DNA of 64,000 nucleotides from Anaerolineaceae bacterium. GTDB lineage: Bacteria; Chloroflexota; Anaerolineae; Anaerolineales; Anaerolineaceae. A program made the position numbers and the translations under genes. Under the pieces are notes generated by a model. It was given only the letters and a program-made list of their open reading frames with translations, ran no database searches and was not told the DNA's origin. The stretch covers positions 1-64,000 of the forward strand of contig DQHW01000007.1 in NCBI GenBank assembly GCA_003524305.1, written 5' to 3'. Positions 1 through 7,723 of the stretch are shown piece by piece. Each line of letters opens with the position of its first letter. Within the stretch, counting starts at the first letter, position 1.

Positions 1-1
1 A

Positions 2-721
2 AAACCAGTTAAACCGCCGCCAGACCCATATAAACTGGGCTTTAACCTGGTGAAAGATACGGTGGGTACGACAGGAACACTCACCGGCATCTATGAACAA
101 TTTCTTACCAATCCAAATTCATTAAAGACAGCAAACATCATCAAGGATGTCGTAAAGAAATTGGATCAAACCCCGGGAGTAGAAGCAACCGCTGAATATG
201 TGGCGGATGTTGCCAAAGTAAAAGCGGCTGAGAAAGTAGCGAAGATCGGCAAAAAGCTGGGAGTCGCAGGAAAGTTTCTGGATACGGCTGAAGCACTGGC
301 AAATGCGGAGAAGATATGTAAGGAACGAGGCTACCGCGGCATGGATGCGGTCATGCGCACCTATGCAGAAGTAGGCAAGAAAGGTGTGGTGTGGCTGCTG
401 ACAGAAAACCCGGTGGTGGGTTTGGCAGACGCGGCCGTGGGAGGCGCATCATCCATGGTATTTGGAACAGACAACAAAGTGGATCTTTCCGTAGCGGTAG
501 AAAAAGCCGATTACGCCTGGGACAATGTGACCCGTCATGCCAGTAACAAGTGGAACAGGAGCTTTGAAACAGCAGCAGAAAGTGAAAAAGCGGAGAACCT
601 GAAACATCTCACAGAACGGATCCGCCAACAGGTGGAGGATGGGAAAGTCAGCAAACAGGAAGGCAGCCGCAGACTGCAGCGAGTGCTGGATAAATTCAAT
701 CAGGAGAGTCCATTACTTTAA
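2..721 (+). CDS. Unknown protein, C-terminal part (cut by left edge)
   Basis: The frame is open from base 2 of the window to the TAA at 719-721, so the true start lies outside. A GTG at 50 is the first start-like codon but has no convincing ribosome site and is probably internal. The visible 239 residues are rich in Ala, Lys and Glu and mostly helical in appearance. A Gly/Ala/Val-rich stretch (TENPVVGLADAAVGG) sits in the middle and a charged, probably coiled-coil tail at the end (AESEKAENLKHLTERIRQQV). I do not recognise a family and assign no function. It converges with glnS. Confidence 0.6.
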   Translation, partial: KPVKPPPDPYKLGFNLVKDTVGTTGTLTGIYEQFLTNPNSLKTANIIKDVVKKLDQTPGVEATAEYVADVAKVKAAEKVAKIGKKLGVAGKFLDTAEALANAEKICKERGYRGMDAVMRTYAEVGKKGVVWLLTENPVVGLADAAVGGASSMVFGTDNKVDLSVAVEKADYAWDNVTRHASNKWNRSFETAAESEKAENLKHLTERIRQQVEDGKVSKQEGSRRLQRVLDKFNQESPLL

Positions 722-763
722 ATCTCAAGTTATTGATATCCAAGACTTAAACTTAGGTTGCAC

Positions 764-799
764 GAAAAAAACAAGACCTCCCGAAAAGCGGGAGGTCTT
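764..799 (-). terminator. Intrinsic terminator of glnS
   Basis: An 11-bp perfect inverted repeat (AAGACCTCCCG 773-783 / CGGGAGGTCTT 789-799, 5-nt loop) lies 5 bases past the glnS stop. On the minus strand it is followed by a run of seven T (764-770 on the plus strand reads as A). This is a classical rho-independent terminator for the minus-strand transcript. Confidence 0.9.
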
Positions 800-804
800 G
801 AACT

Positions 805-2484
805 CTATTTATTTTCGATCTTCGCCCATGAATCTCGCAGGGTAACGGTCAGGTTGAAGACAGGTTTTTCGGGTTTGGTGTCGATATCAGCACAGAAGAA
901 ACCCTTGCGTTCAAACTGGTATTGCTCACCTTTGACTGCGTTGGCAAGCGAGGGCTCTGCCTTGCAATCAGAAAGCACCTTCAATGACTCTGTGTTCACG
1001 TAATCAAGGTAGGTTTTATCTTCATCCACTTTTTTGGCATTTTCAACCGTAAACAAGCGGTCGTACATGCGTACTTCTGCATTGACCGCATGGCTGGCTG
1101 ACACCCAGTGGATGGTGCCCTGCACCTTGCGGCCGTCCGGGGCGTATCCGCCGCGGGTTTCGGGGTCGTAAGTGCAGTGAATCTCGGTGACTTCGCCGGT
1201 TTGGGGATCCTTGACCACGTCTACACACTTGATGATATATCCATAGCGCAATCGTACTTCGCGGCCGGGAGTGAGTCTGAAATACTTGGGAGGCGGCACT
1301 TCTCTGAAATCGTCCTGTTCAATATAAATCTCGCGCGAAAATGGCAGGGTGCGGGTACCCGCTTTGGGGTCTTCAGGGTTATTTACAGCTTCAAGCTCCT
1401 CAACTTTATCTGGAGGATAATTGGTGATCACCACCTTGACCGGGTTGAGCACAGCCAGCACGCGTTTGGCGGATTTATTCAATAAATCGCGCACGTTAAA
1501 TTCGAGCAGACCCACATCGATCAGGTTCTCGTTCTTGGCAACGCCCACCTGGTCGATGAAGTTGCGTACGGCCTTCGCGGGGTATCCGCGGCGGCGCATG
1601 GCGCACAAGGTCGGCATACGCGGATCGTCCCAGCCGCTGACGAATTTATCAGTCACAAGCTGCCTGAGAAAACGTTTGCTCAAGATGGTATAGGTCACGT
1701 TCAAACGCGCAAATTCGATCTGTCGGGTCTTGAACAGACCCAACTCATCGAGGAACCAGTTATACAGCGGACGGTGATCTTCGTAAGCCAGGTCGCATAG
1801 CGAATGGGTGACGCCCTCAACCGAATCAGATTGTCCATGGGCAAAATCGTACATGGGGTAAATGCACCACTTGCTGCCCGTGCGGTGGTGAGGGGTCTTT
1901 AGAATGCGATACATGGTTGGGTCGCGCATGTTGATATTGCTTGAAGCCATGTCTATTTTGGTGCGCAGTACACATGCACCCTCGGCTAAATCACCGCTGC
2001 GCATTTTCTCAAACAGGTCAAGATTTTCTTCTACCGTTCGGTTGCGCCAGGGGCTGTCTTTGCCAGGCTCGGTCAGTGTGCCGCGGTATTCACGGATTTG
2101 ATCGGCGGTAAGGTCATCCACATAGGCTTTGCCCTTTTTAATCAGTTCAATGGCAAAATCATAGAGTTGGTCAAAATAGTCCGAGGCATAAAGTTCCTGT
2201 CCCCATTTATATCCGAGCCACTGGATGTCTTCTTTGATGGCATCCACGTATTCGGTTTCTTCTTTGACCGGATTGGTGTCATCGAAACGCAGGTTGCATA
2301 CGCCGCCAAAGGTCTCGGCAATGCCGAAATCAATACACAGCGCCTTGGCGTGACCAATGTGCAGATATCCATTTGGTTCTGGCGGAAACCTGGTTTGAAC
2401 ATGATCAAACCGACCCGACTTTAAATCTTCTTCAACGGCTTCAACGATGAAATTACTGGGTGCGGCTGCAGGTTCATTGGTCAT
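805..2484 (-). CDS. glnS: Glutaminyl-tRNA synthetase
   Basis: This class I aminoacyl-tRNA synthetase charges tRNA-Gln with glutamine in the cytoplasm. At 559 residues it has the normal GlnRS length. The HIGH motif is at residues 42-45 within PPEPNGYLHIGHAK, and the KMSKS-type loop is LSKR at 268-271. The segment SLCDLAYEDHRPLYNW (about 228-243) is typical of GlnRS rather than GluRS. A beta-barrel anticodon-binding region follows from about residue 340. The ATG at 2484 has an AAGGAG ribosome site about 8 nt upstream. A tRNA-Gln gene lies directly upstream on the same strand, so enzyme and cognate tRNA may share a transcript. A GlnRS suggests direct glutaminylation rather than the GatCAB route for this tRNA. 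Confidence 0.97.
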   Translation of the reverse strand: MTNEPAAAPSNFIVEAVEEDLKSGRFDHVQTRFPPEPNGYLHIGHAKALCIDFGIAETFGGVCNLRFDDTNPVKEETEYVDAIKEDIQWLGYKWGQELYASDYFDQLYDFAIELIKKGKAYVDDLTADQIREYRGTLTEPGKDSPWRNRTVEENLDLFEKMRSGDLAEGACVLRTKIDMASSNINMRDPTMYRILKTPHHRTGSKWCIYPMYDFAHGQSDSVEGVTHSLCDLAYEDHRPLYNWFLDELGLFKTRQIEFARLNVTYTILSKRFLRQLVTDKFVSGWDDPRMPTLCAMRRRGYPAKAVRNFIDQVGVAKNENLIDVGLLEFNVRDLLNKSAKRVLAVLNPVKVVITNYPPDKVEELEAVNNPEDPKAGTRTLPFSREIYIEQDDFREVPPPKYFRLTPGREVRLRYGYIIKCVDVVKDPQTGEVTEIHCTYDPETRGGYAPDGRKVQGTIHWVSASHAVNAEVRMYDRLFTVENAKKVDEDKTYLDYVNTESLKVLSDCKAEPSLANAVKGEQYQFERKGFFCADIDTKPEKPVFNLTVTLRDSWAKIENK

Positions 2485-2510
2485 AAGAGTAACTCCTTGT
2501 TATATAAGGA

Positions 2511-2542
2511 TAAAGCACCCGTGAATATCACTGGGTGCTTTA
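2511..2542 (-). promoter_or_regulatory. Hairpin between tRNA-Gln and glnS
   Basis: A 10-bp perfect inverted repeat (TAAAGCACCC 2511-2520 / GGGTGCTTTA 2533-2542, 12-nt loop) sits between the tRNA 3' end and the glnS ribosome site. No strong T-run follows on the minus strand. It is therefore better read as a processing or partial-termination structure than as a full terminator. The role is inferred. Confidence 0.5.
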
Positions 2543-2550
2543 TGGTGAGG

Positions 2551-2621
2551 CTGAGGGCAAAGGATTCGAACCTCTATATGCACATCCAGAGTGTGCAGTA
2601 CTGCCATTGTACGAGCCCCCA
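2551..2621 (-). tRNA. tRNA-Gln (anticodon CTG)
   Basis: A full 71-nt cloverleaf can be folded on the minus strand. The acceptor is TGGGGGC/GCCCTCA with discriminator G, and the D arm is GTAC/GTAC. The anticodon stem GCACA/TGTGC has loop CTCTGGA and so anticodon CTG (reads CAG). The variable loop is 4 nt and the T arm is AGAGG-TTCGAAT-CCTTT. CCA is not encoded. It lies directly upstream of glnS. Confidence 0.93.
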
Positions 2622-2651
2622 CTAACGAACGACTAAAATTTTATCACGGTC

Positions 2652-2701
2652 AGGGAGCCATGTCTAGGGAATTTTGTTCGAGTACCGAGACATGGCTCCC
2701 T
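2652..2701 (-). terminator. Hairpin ending the 2-oxoacid oxidoreductase operon
   Basis: A 14-bp perfect inverted repeat (AGGGAGCCATGTCT 2652-2665 / AGACATGGCTCCCT 2688-2701) with a 22-nt loop starts 5 bases after the last gene of the minus-strand operon. There is no T-run, so it may stabilise the 3' end or act with Rho rather than terminate alone. Confidence 0.6.
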
Positions 2702-2706
2702 CTTTG

Positions 2707-3246
2707 TTAATTCAATTTATACTTGGCGCCTTCTCTTAAGGCTTCAAAGTTTTTGGGCAGCAGGCGTTTGTGCCTTTCAGGTAAATGGACGGTCAGCGCA
2801 TTTTCAATGGCGCTTAAGGGCAGCACCGGCAAATTCGCCAGCAAAGCGCCCAATAGCACCATATTGGTCATGCGTTTGTCGCCCAATTTTTCAGCTACAT
2901 CACCTGCATCCACTTCAACGACGCGGATATCAGTGCGTTTCACCGGCCGGTCAAGCATGGATGAGTTGACCACCAGCAAACCGCCGGGTTTTACCTGGTT
3001 TTCGTATTTGTCGAGTGAAGGCCGGTTCATGGCAATAATGGCCGCCGGGTAGCGCACCAACGGAGAACCGATCTCCTCATCAGAAATGATGGCGGTGCAG
3101 TTGGCTGTTCCGCCGCGCATTTCAGGTCCATAAGCCGGGATCCAGGTGACATTCTTGCCTTCATCCAAGCCGGCGTAAGCCAGCAATTGACCGCCAAAAA
3201 GCACTCCCTGGCCGCCAAACCCTGCAATAATTACTTCTGTCTGCAT
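2707..3246 (-). CDS. 2-oxoacid:ferredoxin oxidoreductase, gamma subunit
   Basis: This is the gamma subunit of a multi-subunit CoA-dependent 2-oxoacid:ferredoxin oxidoreductase (VOR/KOR type), which decarboxylates a 2-oxoacid to acyl-CoA and reduces ferredoxin. At 179 residues it has the usual length. The N-terminal signature IIAGFGGQGVLFGGQ (residues 6-20) and AYGPEMRGGTANC (about 38-50) are diagnostic for this subunit. It is the last gene of a delta-alpha-beta-gamma operon and starts 13 bp after the beta subunit gene. Substrate choice (2-oxoisovalerate, 2-oxoglutarate or another) cannot be read from this subunit. Confidence 0.92.
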   Translation of the reverse strand: MQTEVIIAGFGGQGVLFGGQLLAYAGLDEGKNVTWIPAYGPEMRGGTANCTAIISDEEIGSPLVRYPAAIIAMNRPSLDKYENQVKPGGLLVVNSSMLDRPVKRTDIRVVEVDAGDVAEKLGDKRMTNMVLLGALLANLPVLPLSAIENALTVHLPERHKRLLPKNFEALREGAKYKLN

Positions 3247-3259
3247 GTCTGCCTCCGCC

Positions 3260-4042
3260 TTAGAGTTTGATCTCGGCCAAAGCCGGATGAATTTTGTAAT
3301 CGCCCAGTGGGTAATAAGGGATCATTTTATCTTCCAACCACTGGATGGAGTTCTTGGGAGTCATGCCCCAGTTGGTCGGACAAATCGAGAGCAGTTCAAC
3401 CATGGAGAATCCCAATCCGCGTACCTGGGTTTCAAATGCCATACGGATGGCTTTCTTGGCCATGCGGATGTTCTTGGGATCATGCAGGCTGCGGCGCACG
3501 ATATAAGAAGCGCCGTCCAGTTTGGAGAACATCTCGGAAACCCTGATGGGATAACCCTGGGTTTCGACATCCCGTCCGTTTTGCGAAGAAGTGGTTTTTT
3601 GTCCGGGCATGGAGGTGGGGGCCATTTGGCCGCCGGTCATGCCGTAGTTGGTGTTGTTCAAAAAGAATACGGTGATGTTCTCTCCGCGGGCCGCGGCGTG
3701 GACGATTTCTGCCATACCGATGGAAGCCAGGTCGCCATCGCCTTGGTACGTAAAGACCATGCGGTCGGGCAGCACGCGTTTGACACCGGTAGCCATGGCT
3801 GGGGCTCTGCCATGTGGCGCCTGTACAAAATCCATGTTGAGATAGTTATAGATAAATACCGAGCAGCCAACAGAAGCCACGCCGATGGTTTTCTCGCGCA
3901 TGCCCATCTCGTCAATGACCTCAGCGATTAAGCGATTGGCAATGCCATGTGTGCAACCGGGGCAATAATGCGTGGTCGTTCCGGTCAGAGTGTCAGGGCG
4001 TTCAAAAACGGTTGTTTCAAGTTCGCAGTTTTCCAATACCAT
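3260..4042 (-). CDS. 2-oxoacid:ferredoxin oxidoreductase, beta (TPP) subunit
   Basis: This is the thiamine pyrophosphate-binding beta subunit, 260 residues. An early CPGC motif (THYCPGCTHG, about residues 25-34) is shared with the family. The TPP/Mg site is seen as GDGDLASIG (about 101-109) followed by NNTNYGMTGGQ (about 129-139). With the alpha subunit it forms the active site that decarboxylates the 2-oxoacid. It lies 11 bp downstream of alpha and 13 bp upstream of gamma, so the genes are clearly co-transcribed. As a strictly ferredoxin-linked enzyme it fits an anaerobic amino-acid or carbohydrate metabolism. Confidence 0.93.
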   Translation of the reverse strand: MVLENCELETTVFERPDTLTGTTTHYCPGCTHGIANRLIAEVIDEMGMREKTIGVASVGCSVFIYNYLNMDFVQAPHGRAPAMATGVKRVLPDRMVFTYQGDGDLASIGMAEIVHAAARGENITVFFLNNTNYGMTGGQMAPTSMPGQKTTSSQNGRDVETQGYPIRVSEMFSKLDGASYIVRRSLHDPKNIRMAKKAIRMAFETQVRGLGFSMVELLSICPTNWGMTPKNSIQWLEDKMIPYYPLGDYKIHPALAEIKL

Positions 4043-4053
4043 TCTTTTCTCCT

Positions 4054-5166
4054 TTACCCTTTGGCCAAAACGCGGGCTAACCAGCGGTCGCGAGGATGAC
4101 CGTCTGTCGCAATCGGTGTTTCTACCATGCGGTGAATTTCGCTCAGCACTTCGTCTGGGAAAGGCACCACACCGCCGAGGCGGGCAAAGAATTCAGTTGG
4201 CGTGCGGTAACGGTTGGCAGCCAAGACATCTTCAAGCATCTGGCCTGCGTTCATTTCAACCACCAGCATGCCCTTGATCTTGTCTGAAAGGTCGGCATAA
4301 ACCTGGCGGGGGAAGGGATTCAAGGTAATGGGTCTGATCAAACCGACTTTAATGCCTTCAGCGCGAGCTATTCGAACGGCGCTTAATGCGATTCTGGCGC
4401 TGGAGCCGAAACCGGTCACCACGTATTCCGCATCATCCATGTAGTATTCCTGATAGCGGATTTCGTTGGCTTCCACGTCAATCCAGCGTTTGAGCAGGCG
4501 GTAGTTCATTTCTTCTTGGGCGACCGGGTCAAGGTTTATGGAGGTCAAAAAGCGCCGTTCTCGGCCTTCAGCACCCTGCACAGCCCAATCAGCAAACTTG
4601 GTCTTCAAAGGCTGCATGGGGGGCAGTTCACAGGCTTCCATCATTTGGCCAATGGAGCCATCAGTGAGTATGACCACAATGGAACGATATTTATCAGCCA
4701 GGTCGAAGGCCAGCACGGTCAAATCTACGGACTCTTGTACACTGCAGGGAGCCAAAACAATACAGCGGTAATCACCGTGGCCGCCGCCGTGCACCATCTG
4801 GTTGTAATCAGACTGTGCCGGGGCAATGTTGCCCAACCCGGGTCCGCCGCGCATGACGTTTACCAGCACCATGGGTAGTTCCGTGCCGGCGATGTAAGAA
4901 ACGCCTTCAAGCATCAAGCTGACACCGGGGCTGGATGATGATGTCATCGTGCGGTGGCCTGTGCATGCGGCGCCGTAAACCATGTTAATGGCGCCTAATT
5001 CGCTTTCAGCCTGCACAAAAGCTCTTCCCAATTCAGGCATCCGGCGGGACATATATTCAAGCAATTCAGTTTGTGGAGTGATGGGGTAACCAAAATATGA
5101 GACCACACCCGCGCGCACTGCAGCTTCAGCAACGGCTTCGTTGCCTTTCATTAATTCTCGAGACAT
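4054..5166 (-). CDS. vorB: 2-oxoacid:ferredoxin oxidoreductase, alpha subunit (VorB-like)
   Basis: The alpha subunit (370 residues) carries the pyrimidine-binding and transketolase C-terminal domains of this enzyme family. The motif YFGYPITPQTELLEY (about residues 24-38) and the AESELGAINMVYGAA segment (about 53-67) are conserved in VOR/KOR alpha subunits. ATASSSPG-like TMTSSSSPGVSLMLEG follows. The overall pattern resembles proteins named VorB (3-methyl-2-oxobutanoate dehydrogenase), but a 2-oxoglutarate enzyme cannot be excluded. It starts 10 bp after the ferredoxin subunit gene. Confidence 0.9.
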   Translation of the reverse strand: MSRELMKGNEAVAEAAVRAGVVSYFGYPITPQTELLEYMSRRMPELGRAFVQAESELGAINMVYGAACTGHRTMTSSSSPGVSLMLEGVSYIAGTELPMVLVNVMRGGPGLGNIAPAQSDYNQMVHGGGHGDYRCIVLAPCSVQESVDLTVLAFDLADKYRSIVVILTDGSIGQMMEACELPPMQPLKTKFADWAVQGAEGRERRFLTSINLDPVAQEEMNYRLLKRWIDVEANEIRYQEYYMDDAEYVVTGFGSSARIALSAVRIARAEGIKVGLIRPITLNPFPRQVYADLSDKIKGMLVVEMNAGQMLEDVLAANRYRTPTEFFARLGGVVPFPDEVLSEIHRMVETPIATDGHPRDRWLARVLAKG

Positions 5167-5176
5167 GCAGCGCCTC

Positions 5177-5419
5177 CTAAGCGGGGATCCGGTTTACACC
5201 GGTTTTTTCGCGATAAACGGTAATCGCAGCTTCAGGGCAGATGACAGAGCAAATGCCACAACCAGTACAGCCATCCGCGACCATTGAAGCAGGGTGATAC
5301 CCTTTGGCAGTGATACGGTCATTTGCGAGAGCCAGCACTTCTTGCGGACAAGATGAAACACATAGTTCGCAACCCTTGCAATACTTCTCGGTGACTACGA
5401 TCCGACCCTTAAGGGGCAT
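5177..5419 (-). CDS. 2-oxoacid:ferredoxin oxidoreductase, delta (2[4Fe-4S]) subunit
   Basis: This 80-residue ferredoxin-like subunit has two classical cluster motifs: CKGCELCVSSCP (about residues 14-25) and CTGCGICSVICP (about 50-61). It passes electrons from the TPP site to soluble ferredoxin. It is the first gene of the operon. A GGAGG ribosome site lies just upstream of the ATG at 5419. The roughly 180 bp upstream (5420-5602) should hold the operon promoter, but I see no clear -35/-10 pair there. Confidence 0.93.
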   Translation of the reverse strand: MPLKGRIVVTEKYCKGCELCVSSCPQEVLALANDRITAKGYHPASMVADGCTGCGICSVICPEAAITVYREKTGVNRIPA

Positions 5420-5602
5420 TCATACCTCCTGAAAGAAAATCCCGTTACCGGGTGATTGATTCAAAGACCTTAAAAGGCGCTTTAAATCATTACCATTATC
5501 GTCCGATTTGGCGTTCTTGTGAAGTGTCAGACATCCTACTCTGGCTGATACGTTTTTCCTTCCGTATCGGCAAAAAACAGGGACATATTGATTAACCAAT
5601 AT

Positions 5603-6103
5603 TTATTGAGAAGGATTCTTTTTACCCGTAATTAAGTCTCGATGCTCTCGATGATGCCCCAATGTGCCTTCAATCACTGCCACCAGCGGATACCCGTTCA
5701 GCCATTGATATTTACCAGGCTCCGAAAACTCATCTTCAGATATCAATGAACACACCAACAATATCTCAGAAAAACGCTGTTCCCATTCATTTTTTACATT
5801 TGAAAGGGATTGATCTTTATATATCTTATAGATGGCTGCGTTAACCTTATTTGTTTCTTCGTCAGTTTCAGGGTCAACACCCGGGAACCAGGCCGGGTAT
5901 TCAGGCTCTTCTTTCAAACGCGCTGCAACCAACCTTGCCAGGGTCACCTCTTGCCAACTGGTCAGGTGCGCCAAGACGTCCTTTAGAGTCCAATTATCAT
6001 CTTGTGAGCAGTTATCGGGTTTATCTTTGCAGTTCACTAACAACCCCTGCCACAGGTTAAATTCCATTCTCAGTGAATCAAAAGTATCTTTAACTGATGA
6101 CAT
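5603..6103 (-). CDS. ClbS/DfsB-like four-helix (DinB-fold) protein
   Basis: This 166-residue soluble protein has the DinB/ClbS fold pattern. Its WTLKDVLAHLTSWQ segment (about residues 38-51) and the late HHREHRDL histidines are typical of the ClbS/DfsB (DUF1706) branch. Family members include ClbS, which protects producers from colibactin, but most have unknown roles. It stands alone between the oxidoreductase operon and the thiolase gene on the same strand. The function here is not known. Confidence 0.75.
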   Translation of the reverse strand: MSSVKDTFDSLRMEFNLWQGLLVNCKDKPDNCSQDDNWTLKDVLAHLTSWQEVTLARLVAARLKEEPEYPAWFPGVDPETDEETNKVNAAIYKIYKDQSLSNVKNEWEQRFSEILLVCSLISEDEFSEPGKYQWLNGYPLVAVIEGTLGHHREHRDLITGKKNPSQ

Positions 6104-6133
6104 CTGGTCTCCCCATGAAGGTAAACTTTTATC

Positions 6134-7354
6134 TTAATCACCAATCCATTCAACAATGGTGGTTTCACCCTGGCCAACTCCAACGCACAGGGTCGCCAAA
6201 CCGTAAAAAGGTTTTTTTGCAGTTAATGCCCGTTTCTTCATTTCGTGGACCAAGGTGGTAAGAATGCGTGCACCGGAACATCCCAAGGGATGCCCGAGCG
6301 CGATTGCACCGCCGTTTACATTGACCATCGTCTGTTCAAGCCCCAGTTCGCGCATAACTGCCAAAGCTTGCACAGCAAAAGCTTCGTTCAGCTCCGCCAG
6401 TTGGATATCTTTAATGCTTAAGCCAGCGCGTTTAAGGGCTTTTCTGGTAGCCGGCACCGGCCCCATGCCCATGACCCCGGGTTCCACACCCGCCGAAGCG
6501 GATGACACAATTCTCACCAGTGGTTTCAGCCCAAGGCTTTTGGCCTTTTCAGCACTCATCACCAAAAGGGCAGAAGCGCCGTCATTCATGCCTGATGCGT
6601 TGCCTGCGGTTACACTGCCTTCCAGCTTAAACGCGGGTTTCAATTTTGCTAATGAATCCAGGGTAGTGTCTCGCCGTGGACGCTCGTCAGTATCCACCAG
6701 CAGCGGTTCGCCTTTTTTCTGTTGGACTGGCACAGTGATGATCTCATCTTTGAACTTGCCTTCATCCATCGCCGCAATTGCACGGCGGTGGCTTTCAACT
6801 GCGTATTTATCTTGCTCTTCGCGGGTGATGCCGGTTTGAAATGCGATGTTTTCAGCAGTTTCACCCATCGCTTGTGTGCCATAAAGATCCACCATGCGCG
6901 GATTCGGGTAACGCCACCCCAGGGCCGTGTCATAGGCGGTCAGGTTTCCAAATGAGTATGCGCCCTCGGCTTTGGGCAAGGAATACGGCGCTCGAGACAT
7001 GCTTTCTACCCCGCCAGCCAGGATCACTTCGCCTTCACCGGCAATGATGGCATGAAAAGCCGCGTTGACCGCGCTTAAACCTGAGGCACACAGCCGGTTA
7101 AATGTTAATCCAGGTACACTTACCGGAAAACCCGCCAGCAGGGCGGCCATTCGTGCAATGTTGCGATTGTCTTCACCTGCCTGATTGGCACAACCTAAAT
7201 AAACATCATCAATCGTTGATCCATGTAAACCATTTCGTTCTGCCAGCCTGGAGAGAACCAGCGCAGCCAGGTCATCTGGCCTCACGCGTGCCAGTACACC
7301 GCCCAGGGCTCCAATTGGAGTCCGAACTGCATCAACGATCACCGCATCTGTCAT
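6134..7354 (-). CDS. Thiolase (acetyl-CoA C-acyltransferase family)
   Basis: This 406-residue thiolase carries all three catalytic elements. The acylated cysteine is C89 in NRLCASG, the histidine lies in NGGAIALGHPLGCSGAR, and the second cysteine in LCVGVGQGE near the C-terminus. The NEAFAVQAL motif is also present. It either condenses two acetyl-CoA or cleaves 3-oxoacyl-CoA. The sequence leans toward the PcaF/FadA-like branch, but specificity cannot be settled by eye. An ATG at 7354 follows a GGAGG-type ribosome site. Confidence 0.92.
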   Translation of the reverse strand: MTDAVIVDAVRTPIGALGGVLARVRPDDLAALVLSRLAERNGLHGSTIDDVYLGCANQAGEDNRNIARMAALLAGFPVSVPGLTFNRLCASGLSAVNAAFHAIIAGEGEVILAGGVESMSRAPYSLPKAEGAYSFGNLTAYDTALGWRYPNPRMVDLYGTQAMGETAENIAFQTGITREEQDKYAVESHRRAIAAMDEGKFKDEIITVPVQQKKGEPLLVDTDERPRRDTTLDSLAKLKPAFKLEGSVTAGNASGMNDGASALLVMSAEKAKSLGLKPLVRIVSSASAGVEPGVMGMGPVPATRKALKRAGLSIKDIQLAELNEAFAVQALAVMRELGLEQTMVNVNGGAIALGHPLGCSGARILTTLVHEMKKRALTAKKPFYGLATLCVGVGQGETTIVEWIGD

Positions 7355-7723
7355 GAAATTCCTCCAGGGATTAATCTGTGCATAAATTCTACCATTTTTG
7401 AAATAGTTGCGCTCATCCTTACAAAACCGTGAAATGAAGATGATAAATCTTAAAATTTCTTAATAATGGTAATTTATTCCTGTGCACTAACTATTTCATT
7501 TATATCCCGATTGGATCATTTTAAGGGTTTCGAAGTTATTGGGTGGATTATAAAATATGCAAATTGGCAGACAATAAAGAGAAGTTCAACCCCCAGATAC
7601 CGGGGATTTGCACTTAATCCCCGGTATTCCCTTGGAAGATCATTATTTAATATATTCCAGACGTGCGTGATAAAACGATTTCATATATAATCATAATCAA
7701 TATAAAGTGTATTGAAAGAAAAG
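7355..7723. other. Intergenic region with a 12-bp hairpin
   Basis: This divergent spacer holds a perfect 12-bp inverted repeat, ATACCGGGGATT 7597-7608 / AATCCCCGGTAT 7616-7627, with a 7-nt loop and no T-run. A TATAAT lies at 7686-7691, without a well-spaced -35. The repeat may be an RNA structure or protein site ahead of the lipoprotein gene. No gene is supported. Confidence 0.5.

Noticed and set aside
1108..1485. Plus-strand ORFs opposite glnS (also 1421-1693, 2098-2424)
   Set aside because: They are shadows of the glnS frame with no motifs or ribosome sites.
2511..2542. T-box riboswitch for glnS
   Set aside because: The spacer is too short for a T-box and lacks the conserved T-box sequence; only a simple hairpin is present.
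3245..3931. 228-codon plus-strand ORF opposite the oxidoreductase beta subunit
   Set aside because: It is antisense to a well-supported gene and has no family signal.
5524..5575. Short dyad GATACG/CGTATC upstream of the 2-oxoacid oxidoreductase operon
   Set aside because: It has only six base pairs and no promoter context, too weak to call a feature.
7466..7690. 74-codon ORF in the spacer before the lipoprotein gene
   Set aside because: It spans a hairpin and the TATAAT, has no ribosome site, and its composition looks non-coding.
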